A DNA stretch of 46,213 bases, taken from assembly GCA_902782305.1 (NCBI GenBank), contig CACZMV010000021.1, positions 1 through 46,213 on the forward strand, written 5' to 3'. The DNA is from an uncultured Prevotellaceae bacterium (GTDB taxonomy: Bacteria > Bacteroidota > Bacteroidia > Bacteroidales > Bacteroidaceae). The notes beneath the pieces were generated by a model. That model was not told where the DNA came from. It was given only the letters and a program-made list of their open reading frames with translations, and did not search any database. This document shows positions 34,128 through 41,346 of the stretch, piece by piece. The position numbers and the translations under genes were made by a program. Each line of letters begins with the position of its first letter. Position 1 is the stretch's first letter.

Positions 34128-34343
34128 TTATCTTTTAAGGATTTCACTTGCAACAAATTCCGATTCCTCCCCCTTCTCCGCATGCTGCTTGATGAAGTTA
34201 GGGAAGAAGAACAGCTTCAGAATCACGAAGATGACCACCAGCTTAATCAGGATAATAGCCCATAGCGTGCGCCCCAGTTTCATGTTGCGGAACCCATCGT
34301 AATATAGGTCAAAAACCCTGTAGAAAAAGCCTTGTTTGCTCAT
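34128..34343 (-). CDS. DUF4492 small membrane protein of the cytochrome bd operon
   Basis: A 71-residue protein with one hydrophobic helix (about 27-50). The motif FDLYYDGFRNMKLGRTLW followed by IILIKL is characteristic of DUF4492, a small family found next to cydA in Bacteroidetes and Campylobacterota. It may act as a small accessory subunit, as CydX does in Proteobacteria, but this is inference from position and size. It is the first gene of the operon. Confidence 0.85.
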   Translation of the reverse strand: MSKQGFFYRVFDLYYDGFRNMKLGRTLWAIILIKLVVIFVILKLFFFPNFIKQHAEKGEESEFVASEILKR

Positions 34344-34373
34344 CGTTATTTCTGTTAGCAGTCAATATTGTTG

Positions 34374-34381
34374 CAAATATA
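34374..34381 (-). promoter_or_regulatory. -7 box of the cytochrome bd operon
   Basis: The minus strand reads TATATTTG, 30 bp upstream of the DUF4492 start. No exact TTTG occurs at the -33 distance, so the promoter may need an activator. Confidence 0.5.
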
Positions 34382-34409
34382 ATAAAAATTTATAAACTAG
34401 CATCATTTT

Positions 34410-34441
34410 TTTGCCAGTTTCATAGAAAAATTTTATCTTTG
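34410..34441 (+). promoter_or_regulatory. Promoter of the TolC-HlyD-ABC operon
   Basis: TTTG (34410-34413), a 20-bp spacer, then TATCTTTG (34434-34441). The ATG at 34485 lies about 43 bp beyond the -7 box. Confidence 0.75.
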
Positions 34442-34484
34442 CACCGTTTTGAAGATAAATTTATCACGTTTTTAAGTAATAATA

Positions 34485-35942
34485 ATGAGAAGACTCTTAG
34501 GTTTTATCCTCTTGGCAGGCATGGCTCAGACGGTGGGTGCTCAGCGGTTGCTGAACCTCGACAGTTGCCGGGCTATGGCGCTTCGCAACAACAAGCAGAT
34601 GAGCATCTCGCGTGTCAAGCAGGAAATAGCAGCCAATGTGCGCAAGTCGGCTCGTACCAAGTACCTGCCCCATATCAGCGCGCTGGGTGGCTATGAGTAC
34701 ACCAGCAAGGAGGTTTCCATCCTGAACGACGATCAGAAAGAAGCCCTGAATTCCTTGGGCTCCAATCTGAAGAATGGTATTTTGAGCAGTGTGGGCCCCT
34801 ATGCCCAGATATTGCCCGCAGCCTTGCAGCAACGGTTAGGTACCGACTTGACCAATTTGGCATCATTCCTGGATTTGAGTGGCCAGAACATTATGAATGC
34901 CTTCCGCACCGACACCCGCAATCTGTGGGCTGGTGCCATTCTGCTCACGCAGCCCGTCTTCATGGGTGGTGCTATTGTGGCCATGAACAAGTTGGCTGAT
35001 GCTGGCGAGGAGTTAGCAGCCAATTCCGCTGAGGCAAAGCGCCAGGCCACCCTTTATCATATCGACCAAGCCTATTGGCAAGTGGTTTCCTTGCGCCATA
35101 AGCAGAAGTTGGCACAGGGCTATCTCGACTTGGTGAAGAAGTTGGATGGCGATGTCCAGAAGATGATCAAGGAAGGCGTAGCCACCCGTTCTGACGGTCT
35201 GAGTGTCAGCGTGAAGGTGAACGAGGCCGAGATGGCCATGCTCAAGGTGAGCGACGGACTGACCCTTTCGAAGATGCTGCTCTGTCAGCTCTGCGGCATT
35301 CCTGTCGACGAGCAGATTGTGCTGGCCGAGGAAGAAACCGACAACCTCGAAACGGTAGAGGTCACCCCTCAGGCTGATTTCCAGCAAGCTGTGGAGAACC
35401 GCCCCGAGCTGAAGATGCTCCAGAATATGGTCGATATGGGTAAGCAGACCACCAACATCCTCAAGGCAGGCAATCTTCCTCAGGTGCTGTTGACCGGAGG
35501 CTATATGGTTAGCAATCCCAATGTCTTCAATGGCTTCGAGAAGAAGTTTGCTGGCGTCTGGAATGTCGGCGTACTGGTTCGCGTACCCATCTGGAACTGG
35601 GGCGATGTAGCCTATAAGGTACGTGCTGCCAAGGGTGCCACCACCATTGCTACCCTGCAGAAGGAGGAAGCTCGCGAGAAGATAGAGTTGCAAGTCAACC
35701 AGAGTGCCTTCCAGGTGAGCGAAGCCAACAAGAAACTGGAGATGGCCAAGGCCAGCATTGAGCGTGCCAACGAGAACCTGCGCACCGCCAATCTGGGATT
35801 CAGCGAGGGCGTCATCTCTTCCACTACCGTCATGGAGGCGCAGACCGCTTGGCTCCAGGCTCAGTCGCAGAAGATTGATGCCGAGATTGATGTCAAACTC
35901 AGCCAGGTGAACCTGCAGAAGGCGCTGGGTACGCTTCGCTAG
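34485..35942 (+). CDS. TolC family outer-membrane efflux protein
   Basis: A 485-residue outer-membrane channel subunit with a signal peptide cleaved near VGAQ. Two repeats of the outer-membrane efflux domain lie at about 25-245 and 285-480. Long Ala/Glu/Lys-rich helices such as NKKLEMAKASIERANENL form the periplasmic tunnel. It is followed by an HlyD-type adaptor and two ABC-2 permeases, so the four encode an envelope-spanning exporter. The substrate is unknown. The stop codon overlaps the first unit of a heptamer array. Confidence 0.93.
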   Translation: MRRLLGFILLAGMAQTVGAQRLLNLDSCRAMALRNNKQMSISRVKQEIAANVRKSARTKYLPHISALGGYEYTSKEVSILNDDQKEALNSLGSNLKNGILSSVGPYAQILPAALQQRLGTDLTNLASFLDLSGQNIMNAFRTDTRNLWAGAILLTQPVFMGGAIVAMNKLADAGEELAANSAEAKRQATLYHIDQAYWQVVSLRHKQKLAQGYLDLVKKLDGDVQKMIKEGVATRSDGLSVSVKVNEAEMAMLKVSDGLTLSKMLLCQLCGIPVDEQIVLAEEETDNLETVEVTPQADFQQAVENRPELKMLQNMVDMGKQTTNILKAGNLPQVLLTGGYMVSNPNVFNGFEKKFAGVWNVGVLVRVPIWNWGDVAYKVRAAKGATTIATLQKEEAREKIELQVNQSAFQVSEANKKLEMAKASIERANENLRTANLGFSEGVISSTTVMEAQTAWLQAQSQKIDAEIDVKLSQVNLQKALGTLR

Positions 35943-36000
35943 TGAATAGTGAATAGTGAAAAGTGAACAGTGAAAAGTAAAATCGTCAAATAGTAAATAT
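35941..36000 (+). repeat. Heptamer array between tolC- and hlyD-type genes
   Basis: Strictly phased AGTGAAT, AGTGAAT, AGTGAAA, AGTGAAC, AGTGAAA, AGTAAAA (35941-35982) are followed by a CGTCAAAT/AGTAAAT unit pair. The last 21 bp are identical to an in-frame stretch of the GH31 gene. The array fills the whole gap and ends 4 nt before the hlyD-type ATG at 36005. Confidence 0.88.
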
Positions 36001-36004
36001 CAAG

Positions 36005-36988
36005 ATGAGTGCAAAAACACAGCATAACAATATTCTGTTAGCTATTATCGGATTTTCCGCAGTGGTGGCCGTTGTGGCCCTGATCGGATTCTTTGCCATA
36101 GGCCGCGACCCTGAGCTGATTCAAGGTCAGGTAGAGGTGAGTGAATATCGTGTATCCAGCAAGGTACCCGGACGTATCTTGGAGATTAGAGTGAAGGAGG
36201 GCGACTATGTGAAGGTTGGCGATACGCTGGCCATTCTCGATGCCCCTGAGGTTCGTGCCAAGATGGAGCAGGCCCGCAGTGCCGAGAATGCCGCTGCTGC
36301 TCAGGAGGAGATGGCTCGCAATGGTGCCCGTCAGGAGCAGATTCAGGGTGCTTTCCAGCTCATGCAGCAGGCCAAGGCAGGCTTGGAGATTGCCGAGAAG
36401 TCATACCAGCGCATCCAGCGTCTCTTCGACGAGGGCGTGATGAGTGCCCAGAAGCGCGACGAGGTGTATGCCAACTACAAGGCCATGGAAGCCCAGTACA
36501 AGGCTGCCGAGAGCCAGTATGAGATGGCCAAGAACGGTGCCCGCTACGAGGACAAGAAGGCCGCTGCCGCTTTGGTGGGCCGTGCCAAGGGTGCTGTCAA
36601 TGAGGTCAACTCCTACATCCACGAAACCGTACAGATTGCCCAGATGGAGGGCGAGGTTACCGACATCTATCCCAAGGTGGGCGAATTGGTAGGTACCGGT
36701 TCTCCCATCATGACCATTGCCGTCATGAGCGACCTCTGGGGCACCTTCAATGTTCGTGAAGACCAGCTGAACGGTCTGGAGATTGGTAAGACATTCACCG
36801 CTTTCGTACCCGCTTTCAACAAGAATGTGGAGATGAAGGTTTACTATATGAAAGACCAGGGCTCCTTTGCCGTATGGAAAGCCACCAAGGCTAACGGCCA
36901 GTACGACCTGAAGACCTTCGAGGTAAAGGCCCGTCCCACAGAGAAGTTTGACGGACTTCGTCCAGGCATGTCGCTCATTGTTAAATGA
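36005..36988 (+). CDS. HlyD family membrane-fusion (adaptor) protein
   Basis: A 327-residue periplasmic adaptor linking inner-membrane permeases to TolC. One N-terminal transmembrane helix (about 9-31) is followed by a biotinyl/lipoyl-like half-motif VPGRILEIRVKEGDYVKVGD. A helical hairpin rich in Ala, Gln and Glu (about 75-200) comes next. The second lipoyl half (EGEVTDIYPKVGELV) and a beta-barrel domain complete it. It is separated from the first permease by a heptamer array that starts at its own stop codon. Confidence 0.93.
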   Translation: MSAKTQHNNILLAIIGFSAVVAVVALIGFFAIGRDPELIQGQVEVSEYRVSSKVPGRILEIRVKEGDYVKVGDTLAILDAPEVRAKMEQARSAENAAAAQEEMARNGARQEQIQGAFQLMQQAKAGLEIAEKSYQRIQRLFDEGVMSAQKRDEVYANYKAMEAQYKAAESQYEMAKNGARYEDKKAAAALVGRAKGAVNEVNSYIHETVQIAQMEGEVTDIYPKVGELVGTGSPIMTIAVMSDLWGTFNVREDQLNGLEIGKTFTAFVPAFNKNVEMKVYYMKDQGSFAVWKATKANGQYDLKTFEVKARPTEKFDGLRPGMSLIVK

Positions 36989-37012
36989 GAAATGAGTAAT
37001 GAGAAATGAGGA
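36985..37012 (+). repeat. ATGAGAA heptamers joining hlyD stop to permease start
   Basis: The units are ATGAGAA, ATGAGTA, ATGAGAA, ATGAGGA, and the permease start codon at 37013 (ATGAAAG) is the next phased unit. The hlyD TGA lies in the first unit. ATG therefore occurs five times at 7-nt intervals. Confidence 0.88.
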
Positions 37013-38182
37013 ATGAAAGTTCTCGGGCAGATATATGAAGTCATGATGCGTGAGTTGCAGATTCTGCGTCAGAATCACATCTACCGCTTCTGCATGGTGC
37101 TGTTTCCCATTTTGGTGATTATCTTCTTCACCACGTTGCTGGACGACGGCCTGCCTACCTCTATGCCCGTGGGCATTGTCGATTTAGACAATACCTCCAC
37201 CACGCGCGCCTTGGAGCGCAAGCTTGATGGATTCCAGATGTCGAAGGTCGTGGCCCACTATCCCAGTGTGGCCGAGGCGCGTCAGGCCATCCAGCGCAAC
37301 GAGATTTACGGTTTCCTGTATATTCCCAAGGGAACCACCTCTAAGTTGCTGGCTTCCCGACAGCCCAAGATATCCTATTATTACACCTACACCACCATGG
37401 TTGCAGGTTCCATGATTATGAAGGATATGAAGACCATCTCCAGTCTTGGTTCTGCAGCGTTAGGACAAGCCACCATGCGCGCTAAGGGACTCACCGACAA
37501 GCAGATACAAACCCTCTTGCAACCCATCACCATCGACCTGCATCAGATTGCCAATCCCTGGAGCAGCTATAATGTCTACCTCACCACGGTCATGGTTCCG
37601 GGCATTCTGATGATTTTCATCTTCCTCATCTCCGCCTATTCGTTAGGTACCGAGTTGAAGTTTGCCTCCTCTAAGAATTGGCTGGCCATGGCCGATAATA
37701 ACGTCACCATCGCGCTGGTGGGCAAGTTCCTGCCCCAGACCTTGATTTGGCTCGCCATCGTCTTTGGCTATCAGCTCTATGTGTTCTTCCATCTGGGCTT
37801 TCCCCATCAGGGCAGTCCCTGGATGTTGGTGCTCTTAGGCCTCATGCACGTTATGGCAGCCCAAGGCTTCGGCATCTTTGCCTTCGGACTCATGCCCTCG
37901 CTCCGTATGTCTATGAGTGTCTGTTCACTGTGGGCTGTGCTCAGCATCTCGATGGCCGGTTCCGCCTTCCCCGCTATGGGCATGGACGCTGCCTTGCAGT
38001 CGCTCGCGTGGCTGTTCCCCCTGCGCCATTATTTCATGCTTTACCAAGCCTGCATCTTCAATGGCTTCCCCCTTGTCGAGGTATGGTTCCACTTTGCTGC
38101 CCTGTTAGGCTTCATCCTGTTGCCTTGGATAGTGGCCAGTAAGATTAAAAACGCAATGCTCACCTATGTCTATATTCCATAG
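37013..38182 (+). CDS. ABC-2 type transporter permease (first copy)
   Basis: A 389-residue membrane protein of the ABC-2 family (YhhJ/YbhR-like). It has one N-terminal helix (about 24-43), a periplasmic domain of about 130 residues containing VGIVDLDNTSTTRAL, then five to six helices from about 175 on. It pairs with the next gene, overlapping by 17 bp, presumably as a heterodimer. No ATP-binding subunit is encoded in the operon, so an ATPase must be supplied from elsewhere or the pair works differently. Confidence 0.9.
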   Translation: MKVLGQIYEVMMRELQILRQNHIYRFCMVLFPILVIIFFTTLLDDGLPTSMPVGIVDLDNTSTTRALERKLDGFQMSKVVAHYPSVAEARQAIQRNEIYGFLYIPKGTTSKLLASRQPKISYYYTYTTMVAGSMIMKDMKTISSLGSAALGQATMRAKGLTDKQIQTLLQPITIDLHQIANPWSSYNVYLTTVMVPGILMIFIFLISAYSLGTELKFASSKNWLAMADNNVTIALVGKFLPQTLIWLAIVFGYQLYVFFHLGFPHQGSPWMLVLLGLMHVMAAQGFGIFAFGLMPSLRMSMSVCSLWAVLSISMAGSAFPAMGMDAALQSLAWLFPLRHYFMLYQACIFNGFPLVEVWFHFAALLGFILLPWIVASKIKNAMLTYVYIP

Positions 38183-39419
38183 TATATATCAAGGTATAGA
38201 GGATGTCTGCTACATCTGGCGTCAGGAGGTGAAGCGCATCATCAAGGATGAAGGAGTACTTATCTTCTTCTTCTTGGTGCCTTTGGCCTATCCGTTGCTC
38301 TATTCGTGGATTTACAACAACGAGGCTGTCCACGAAGTGCCCGTCTGTGTGGTCGACCAGTCCCACTCCTTCCTCTCGCGCCAGTTCCTGCGTCAGTGCG
38401 ACGCTTCCCCCGATGTGCGCATTGCCTATTACGCTCAGGATATGGATGAGGCCAAGTCTTTGGTCAGCCGACAATTGGTCAAGGGCGTCTACCTCATTCC
38501 CAGCGACTTTGCCGAGAAAGTCAACCGCATGGAACAAGGCGTCATCAGCGTCTATTGCGACATGAGCCTGATGCTCACCTATAAAGCCATTTTCCAGACC
38601 GCCCAGACCGTCACCATGGAGATGGGCAATGATATCAAGAAGAAGCTTAGAGGCGCCTATACAGCCCGCGAAGAAGCCATTTCCACCCGTCCTCTTGACT
38701 ACGACGATGTGGCCATCTTCAATCCCCAGGGCGGCTATGGCTCGTCTGTGCTTCCTGCCGTGCTGATGCTCATTCTTCAGCAGACCCTCGTGCTCGGCAT
38801 CGGACTCTCTGCCGGTACTGCCCGCGACGAGAATCCCTATCGCAACCTCATTCCCATTGGCGATGTCCGTTACGACAATACCTTTGTCATTGTCTTGGGC
38901 AAGTCCCTGTGCTATTTCATGGTCTATTGCATCATGGGCACGTGGTTGTCCATTGTGGTTCCGCGCTTGTTCAATTTCCCCCATCTCGCCACTTGGCAAA
39001 CCCTTTTCCACCTCATGCTGCCCTACACCCTGGCGTGCATCTTCTTCGGCATCGTGGTGTCCTGTCTCGTCAAGTATCGCGAGAATGTCATGCTGCTCAT
39101 GGTCTTCATCAGTGTGCCCCTGCTGTTCATGACCGGTGTCTCTTGGCCCCAGTCCAATATCCCCGGCTATTGGCAGGGCGTTTCGTGGCTCTTCCCCAGC
39201 ACCTTCGGTTGCCGAGCCTATGTGCGTGTCAACACCATGGGCGCCACCCTCTACGATGTCGCCACTGAATATCGCATCCTGTGGATTCAGGTAGCCGCCT
39301 ATTTCACGCTGGCCTGCGTGGTCTATCGTTTCCAGATTTACCGTTCCCACAAATACGCTTTGGAGCGCTTGGAGTTCCTTCGTCACAAACGTCAGGAGAA
39401 AGAGTCGAATGCCCAGTAA
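38166..39419 (+). CDS. ABC-2 type transporter permease (second copy)
   Basis: A 417-residue partner of the preceding permease with the same layout: N-terminal helix (about 31-50), a periplasmic domain starting VPVCVVDQSHSFLSRQ, and a C-terminal membrane block. It overlaps the first permease by 17 bp and gtrA by 11 bp, indicating tight coupling. A long open frame on the opposite strand across the gene is a by-product of codon usage. Confidence 0.9.
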   Translation: MSIFHSIYQGIEDVCYIWRQEVKRIIKDEGVLIFFFLVPLAYPLLYSWIYNNEAVHEVPVCVVDQSHSFLSRQFLRQCDASPDVRIAYYAQDMDEAKSLVSRQLVKGVYLIPSDFAEKVNRMEQGVISVYCDMSLMLTYKAIFQTAQTVTMEMGNDIKKKLRGAYTAREEAISTRPLDYDDVAIFNPQGGYGSSVLPAVLMLILQQTLVLGIGLSAGTARDENPYRNLIPIGDVRYDNTFVIVLGKSLCYFMVYCIMGTWLSIVVPRLFNFPHLATWQTLFHLMLPYTLACIFFGIVVSCLVKYRENVMLLMVFISVPLLFMTGVSWPQSNIPGYWQGVSWLFPSTFGCRAYVRVNTMGATLYDVATEYRILWIQVAAYFTLACVVYRFQIYRSHKYALERLEFLRHKRQEKESNAQ

Positions 39420-39810
39420 GAAGTTGTTTGGAGTCCCCCTCGATCGTCAGTCCCTAGGCGAGATGATTCGTTTCTCCATAGTGGGTGTGCTGGTCACCGC
39501 CATCCATTATGCCGTCTACTGGCTGCTCCAGCTGGTCATTGATGTCAATATCTCTTGGACGGCAGGCTATATCGCCGGCTTTGTGTTCAACTATTACATG
39601 AGTGCCTACTTCATCTTTCGTTCTAAGGCCAACGTCAAGAATGGCGCAGGCTTCGGTGTGGCCCACATTGTCAACTACCTGCTGCAGATGGTTCTCCTCA
39701 ATGTCTTCCTGAAGATGGGTCTAAGCACCACCATGGCTCCCGTGGGTGTCTATGCCGTCTCGATACCCGTCAACTACATCCTTGTCCGCTTCGTCTTCAA
39801 GCATTCGTGA
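39409..39810 (+). CDS. GtrA-like four-helix membrane protein
   Basis: A 133-residue protein with four transmembrane helices and the GtrA motifs RFSIVGVLVTAIHYAVYW, AGYIAGFVFNYYMSAYFIF and IPVNYILVRFVF. GtrA-type proteins help move undecaprenyl-linked sugars in surface-polysaccharide decoration. It overlaps the permease by 11 bp. Its last 27 bp, from a GTCCGC start to the TGA, plus one base, form the left copy of a 28-bp direct repeat. The second copy is 1.4 kb downstream. Confidence 0.9.
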   Translation: MPSKKLFGVPLDRQSLGEMIRFSIVGVLVTAIHYAVYWLLQLVIDVNISWTAGYIAGFVFNYYMSAYFIFRSKANVKNGAGFGVAHIVNYLLQMVLLNVFLKMGLSTTMAPVGVYAVSIPVNYILVRFVFKHS

Positions 39811-39811
39811 C
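39784..39811 (+). repeat. Left copy of a 28-bp direct repeat (gtrA 3' end)
   Basis: Begins GTCCGCTTCG and ends CATTCGTGAC. Identical over all 28 bp to 41223-41250. It includes the gtrA stop codon. Confidence 0.95.
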
Positions 39812-39845
39812 TAGCACGTAACAATTTCCTGCCTTCTCGACGTGT

Positions 39846-39866
39846 GTCAGGTACTTGGTACATGAC
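39846..39866. repeat. Inverted repeat upstream of the ATPase gene
   Basis: GTCAGGTAC, TTG, GTACATGAC: 9-bp arms with one mismatch around 3 nt. It lies 14 bp before the phased direct repeats and could be an operator half or a recombination signal. Confidence 0.5.
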
Positions 39867-39879
39867 ATGTGTTGACCAA

Positions 39880-39936
39880 TTTGAGAATTTTGTGATAAAC
39901 TTTTGAGAATTCTGTTTGGTAGATTTGAGAATTTTG
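39880..39936 (+). repeat. Three 13-bp direct repeats at 22-bp intervals
   Basis: TTTGAGAATTTTG at 39880-39892 and 39924-39936, and TTTGAGAATTCTG at 39902-39914. Starts are exactly 22 bp apart, close to two helical turns. The third copy lies between the -33 and -7 boxes, which suits cooperative binding of a repressor. Confidence 0.9.
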
Positions 39937-39946
39937 CGTATCTTTG
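39915..39946 (+). promoter_or_regulatory. Promoter of the AAA/DUF4143 gene
   Basis: TTTG (39915-39918), a 20-bp spacer and TATCTTTG (39939-39946), 20 bp before the ATG at 39967. The third 22-bp-phased repeat occupies most of the spacer. Confidence 0.8.
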
Positions 39947-39966
39947 CAGCAGAAAATCAATGAGTT

Positions 39967-41160
39967 ATGTTCAAAAGAGCGCAATTTAAAGAATTAGAAG
40001 CAAGACTATTGGAACCTAGGAACAAGATTCAAGTTGTCTCTGGTCCTCGTCAGGTTGGTAAATCTACAATGGTCAAGCAGGTCCTTCAGGCTATCACCAT
40101 TCCTTATATGTTTGTCAGTGCCGACAATATCGACCACGCTCATACTGCTTGGATTGGTGAGACATGGGCTACAGCCAGGGCTCGTATGAAAGTGGCTCAA
40201 GCAGAAGAATATCTGCTCGTTATCGATGAGGTTCACAAAATCGACAATTGGAGCGAGGCTGTCAAGAAAGAATGGGACGAAGACAGTTTCAATGACCTCA
40301 ACATGAAGGTGGTCATTCTTGGTTCTTCCAGACTGCTGCTAAAAGACGGTCTGACGGAATCGTTGGCTGGAAGGTACGAACTGATTAGAATGCCGCATTG
40401 GAGTTTCGCAGAAATGCATGAGGCATTCAATCTTGATGTTGACCAGTATATTTATTTTGGTGGCTATCCAGGAGGTGCTATGTATATTAAGGACGAGCGT
40501 AGATGGCGGAAATATATCAAGGACAGCATTGTCGCTCCAGCGATAGAAAAAGATGTGCTACGGACAAAGGTCATCTATAAACCAGCCTTGATGAAACAAC
40601 TATTTGAACTGGGATGTGCCTACTCGAGCGAAGAACTCTCACTGAACAAGATGTTAGGGCAGCTACAGGATGCGGGTAACGTTACGACATTAGCGAGTTA
40701 TCTGACAACGCTTGATGAATCGAGACTATTGTGTGGGTTAAACAAATATGCTTCTGACAATGCTCGTAAGTATAACTCTGTCCCCAAACTGATGGTTTAC
40801 AACGCGGCACTGTTCTCCGTGCAGAGCGGTATGACCTTTAACAAAGCATATACTACACCTAAACTCTGGGGACGTTGGGTAGAGAGTTCAGTTGGTGCCT
40901 ATCTCCTAAACCAGGCCGATGAATACGACTACAAGCTCTATTATTGGCGTGAAAGGGAAGATGAAGTGGACTTCATCATCGAGTACGACAAACGTTGCAT
41001 TGCCATAGAAGTTAAGAGTGGAAGACGAACCAGTAATGAGGGATTGTCCGTTTTTCGTGATAAGTTTCACCCTGTCCAGTCTTTTATTGTAGGTTCTGGT
41101 GGCATACCTATAGATGAGTTCCTTTCATGGGACATCGGCAGATTGCCACTATTTGAATAG
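39967..41160 (+). CDS. AAA_14/DUF4143 ATP-binding protein with nuclease-like C-terminal domain
   Basis: A 397-residue protein. Walker A is GPRQVGKST (Lys32) and Walker B is LLVIDEVHK (Asp86, Glu87). The sensor-like VVILGSSR follows. The C-terminal DUF4143 region contains a PD-(D/E)xK-like pattern, DEVDFIIEYD then IAIEVKSG (about residues 337-358). This family is abundant and of unsettled function in Bacteroidetes and archaea. Codon use and base composition differ from the upstream permease and gtrA genes, with more A/T at third positions. The gene is flanked by 28-bp direct repeats and preceded by phased repeats over its promoter, both suggesting recent acquisition and self-control. Confidence 0.92.
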   Translation: MFKRAQFKELEARLLEPRNKIQVVSGPRQVGKSTMVKQVLQAITIPYMFVSADNIDHAHTAWIGETWATARARMKVAQAEEYLLVIDEVHKIDNWSEAVKKEWDEDSFNDLNMKVVILGSSRLLLKDGLTESLAGRYELIRMPHWSFAEMHEAFNLDVDQYIYFGGYPGGAMYIKDERRWRKYIKDSIVAPAIEKDVLRTKVIYKPALMKQLFELGCAYSSEELSLNKMLGQLQDAGNVTTLASYLTTLDESRLLCGLNKYASDNARKYNSVPKLMVYNAALFSVQSGMTFNKAYTTPKLWGRWVESSVGAYLLNQADEYDYKLYYWREREDEVDFIIEYDKRCIAIEVKSGRRTSNEGLSVFRDKFHPVQSFIVGSGGIPIDEFLSWDIGRLPLFE

Positions 41161-41181
41161 AGAATCAAGGGCCTGGAAAAC

Positions 41182-41212
41182 TGCCACGGGGACTGGTGCC
41201 ACGGGAGACTGG
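41182..41212 (+). repeat. Tandem 15/16-bp repeat near the cassette's right end
   Basis: TGCCACGGGGACTGG (41182-41196) is followed directly by TGCCACGGGAGACTGG (41197-41212), the second with one extra A. It lies between the ATPase stop and the right 28-bp repeat. Confidence 0.8.
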
Positions 41213-41222
41213 AACTTGTTTC

Positions 41223-41250
41223 GTCCGCTTCGTCTTCAAGCATTCGTGAC
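41223..41250 (+). repeat. Right copy of the 28-bp direct repeat
   Basis: Perfect match to 39784-39811, so this is a duplicated gtrA 3' end. It has no coding role here. Confidence 0.95.
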
Positions 41251-41280
41251 GTACAGTTTACAAGAGCCATCTAAACAATA

Positions 41281-41315
41281 GAGGAACTGGCGACTGATGC
41301 CAGTTCCTCTTTGTT
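41281..41315. terminator. Intrinsic terminator, probably that of the gtrA operon
   Basis: A perfect 11-bp stem (41281-41291 with 41299-41309) with a 7-nt loop, followed by TTTGTTT. It lies 31 bp beyond the right 28-bp repeat, where the gtrA operon would end without the cassette. It also faces the 3' end of the minus-strand lipoprotein gene at 41347. Confidence 0.8.
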
Positions 41316-41346
41316 TGGTCGTTATAGATTTTTCGATGCAGACTTT

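Larger units (their letters stand above)
39812..41250 (+). mobile_element. Candidate single-gene mobile cassette carrying an AAA/DUF4143 ATPase
   Basis: A 1439-bp segment lies between the 28-bp direct repeats and includes the right copy. Removing it would place gtrA's stop directly before 41251 and a terminator at 41281-41309. The segment has its own promoter and phased repeats and one gene. It looks clearly lower in GC than the neighbouring permease and gtrA genes. There is no transposase or integrase inside. Terminal inverted repeats are at best weak (ACAATTTCCTGCC near the left end against ACAAGTTCCAGTC on the opposite strand near the right end). Confidence 0.55.

Noticed and set aside
38160-39386. 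408-codon open frame on the minus strand across the second permease gene
   Set aside because: The plus-strand permease is well supported by family motifs and operon overlaps. The antisense product is His/Gly/Asp-rich with no membrane or domain signature, as expected from codon bias.
39784-41250. Classical insertion sequence or integron cassette
   Set aside because: There is no transposase, no strong terminal inverted repeat and no attC-like structure. A 28-bp duplication is also too long for most insertion-sequence target duplications.
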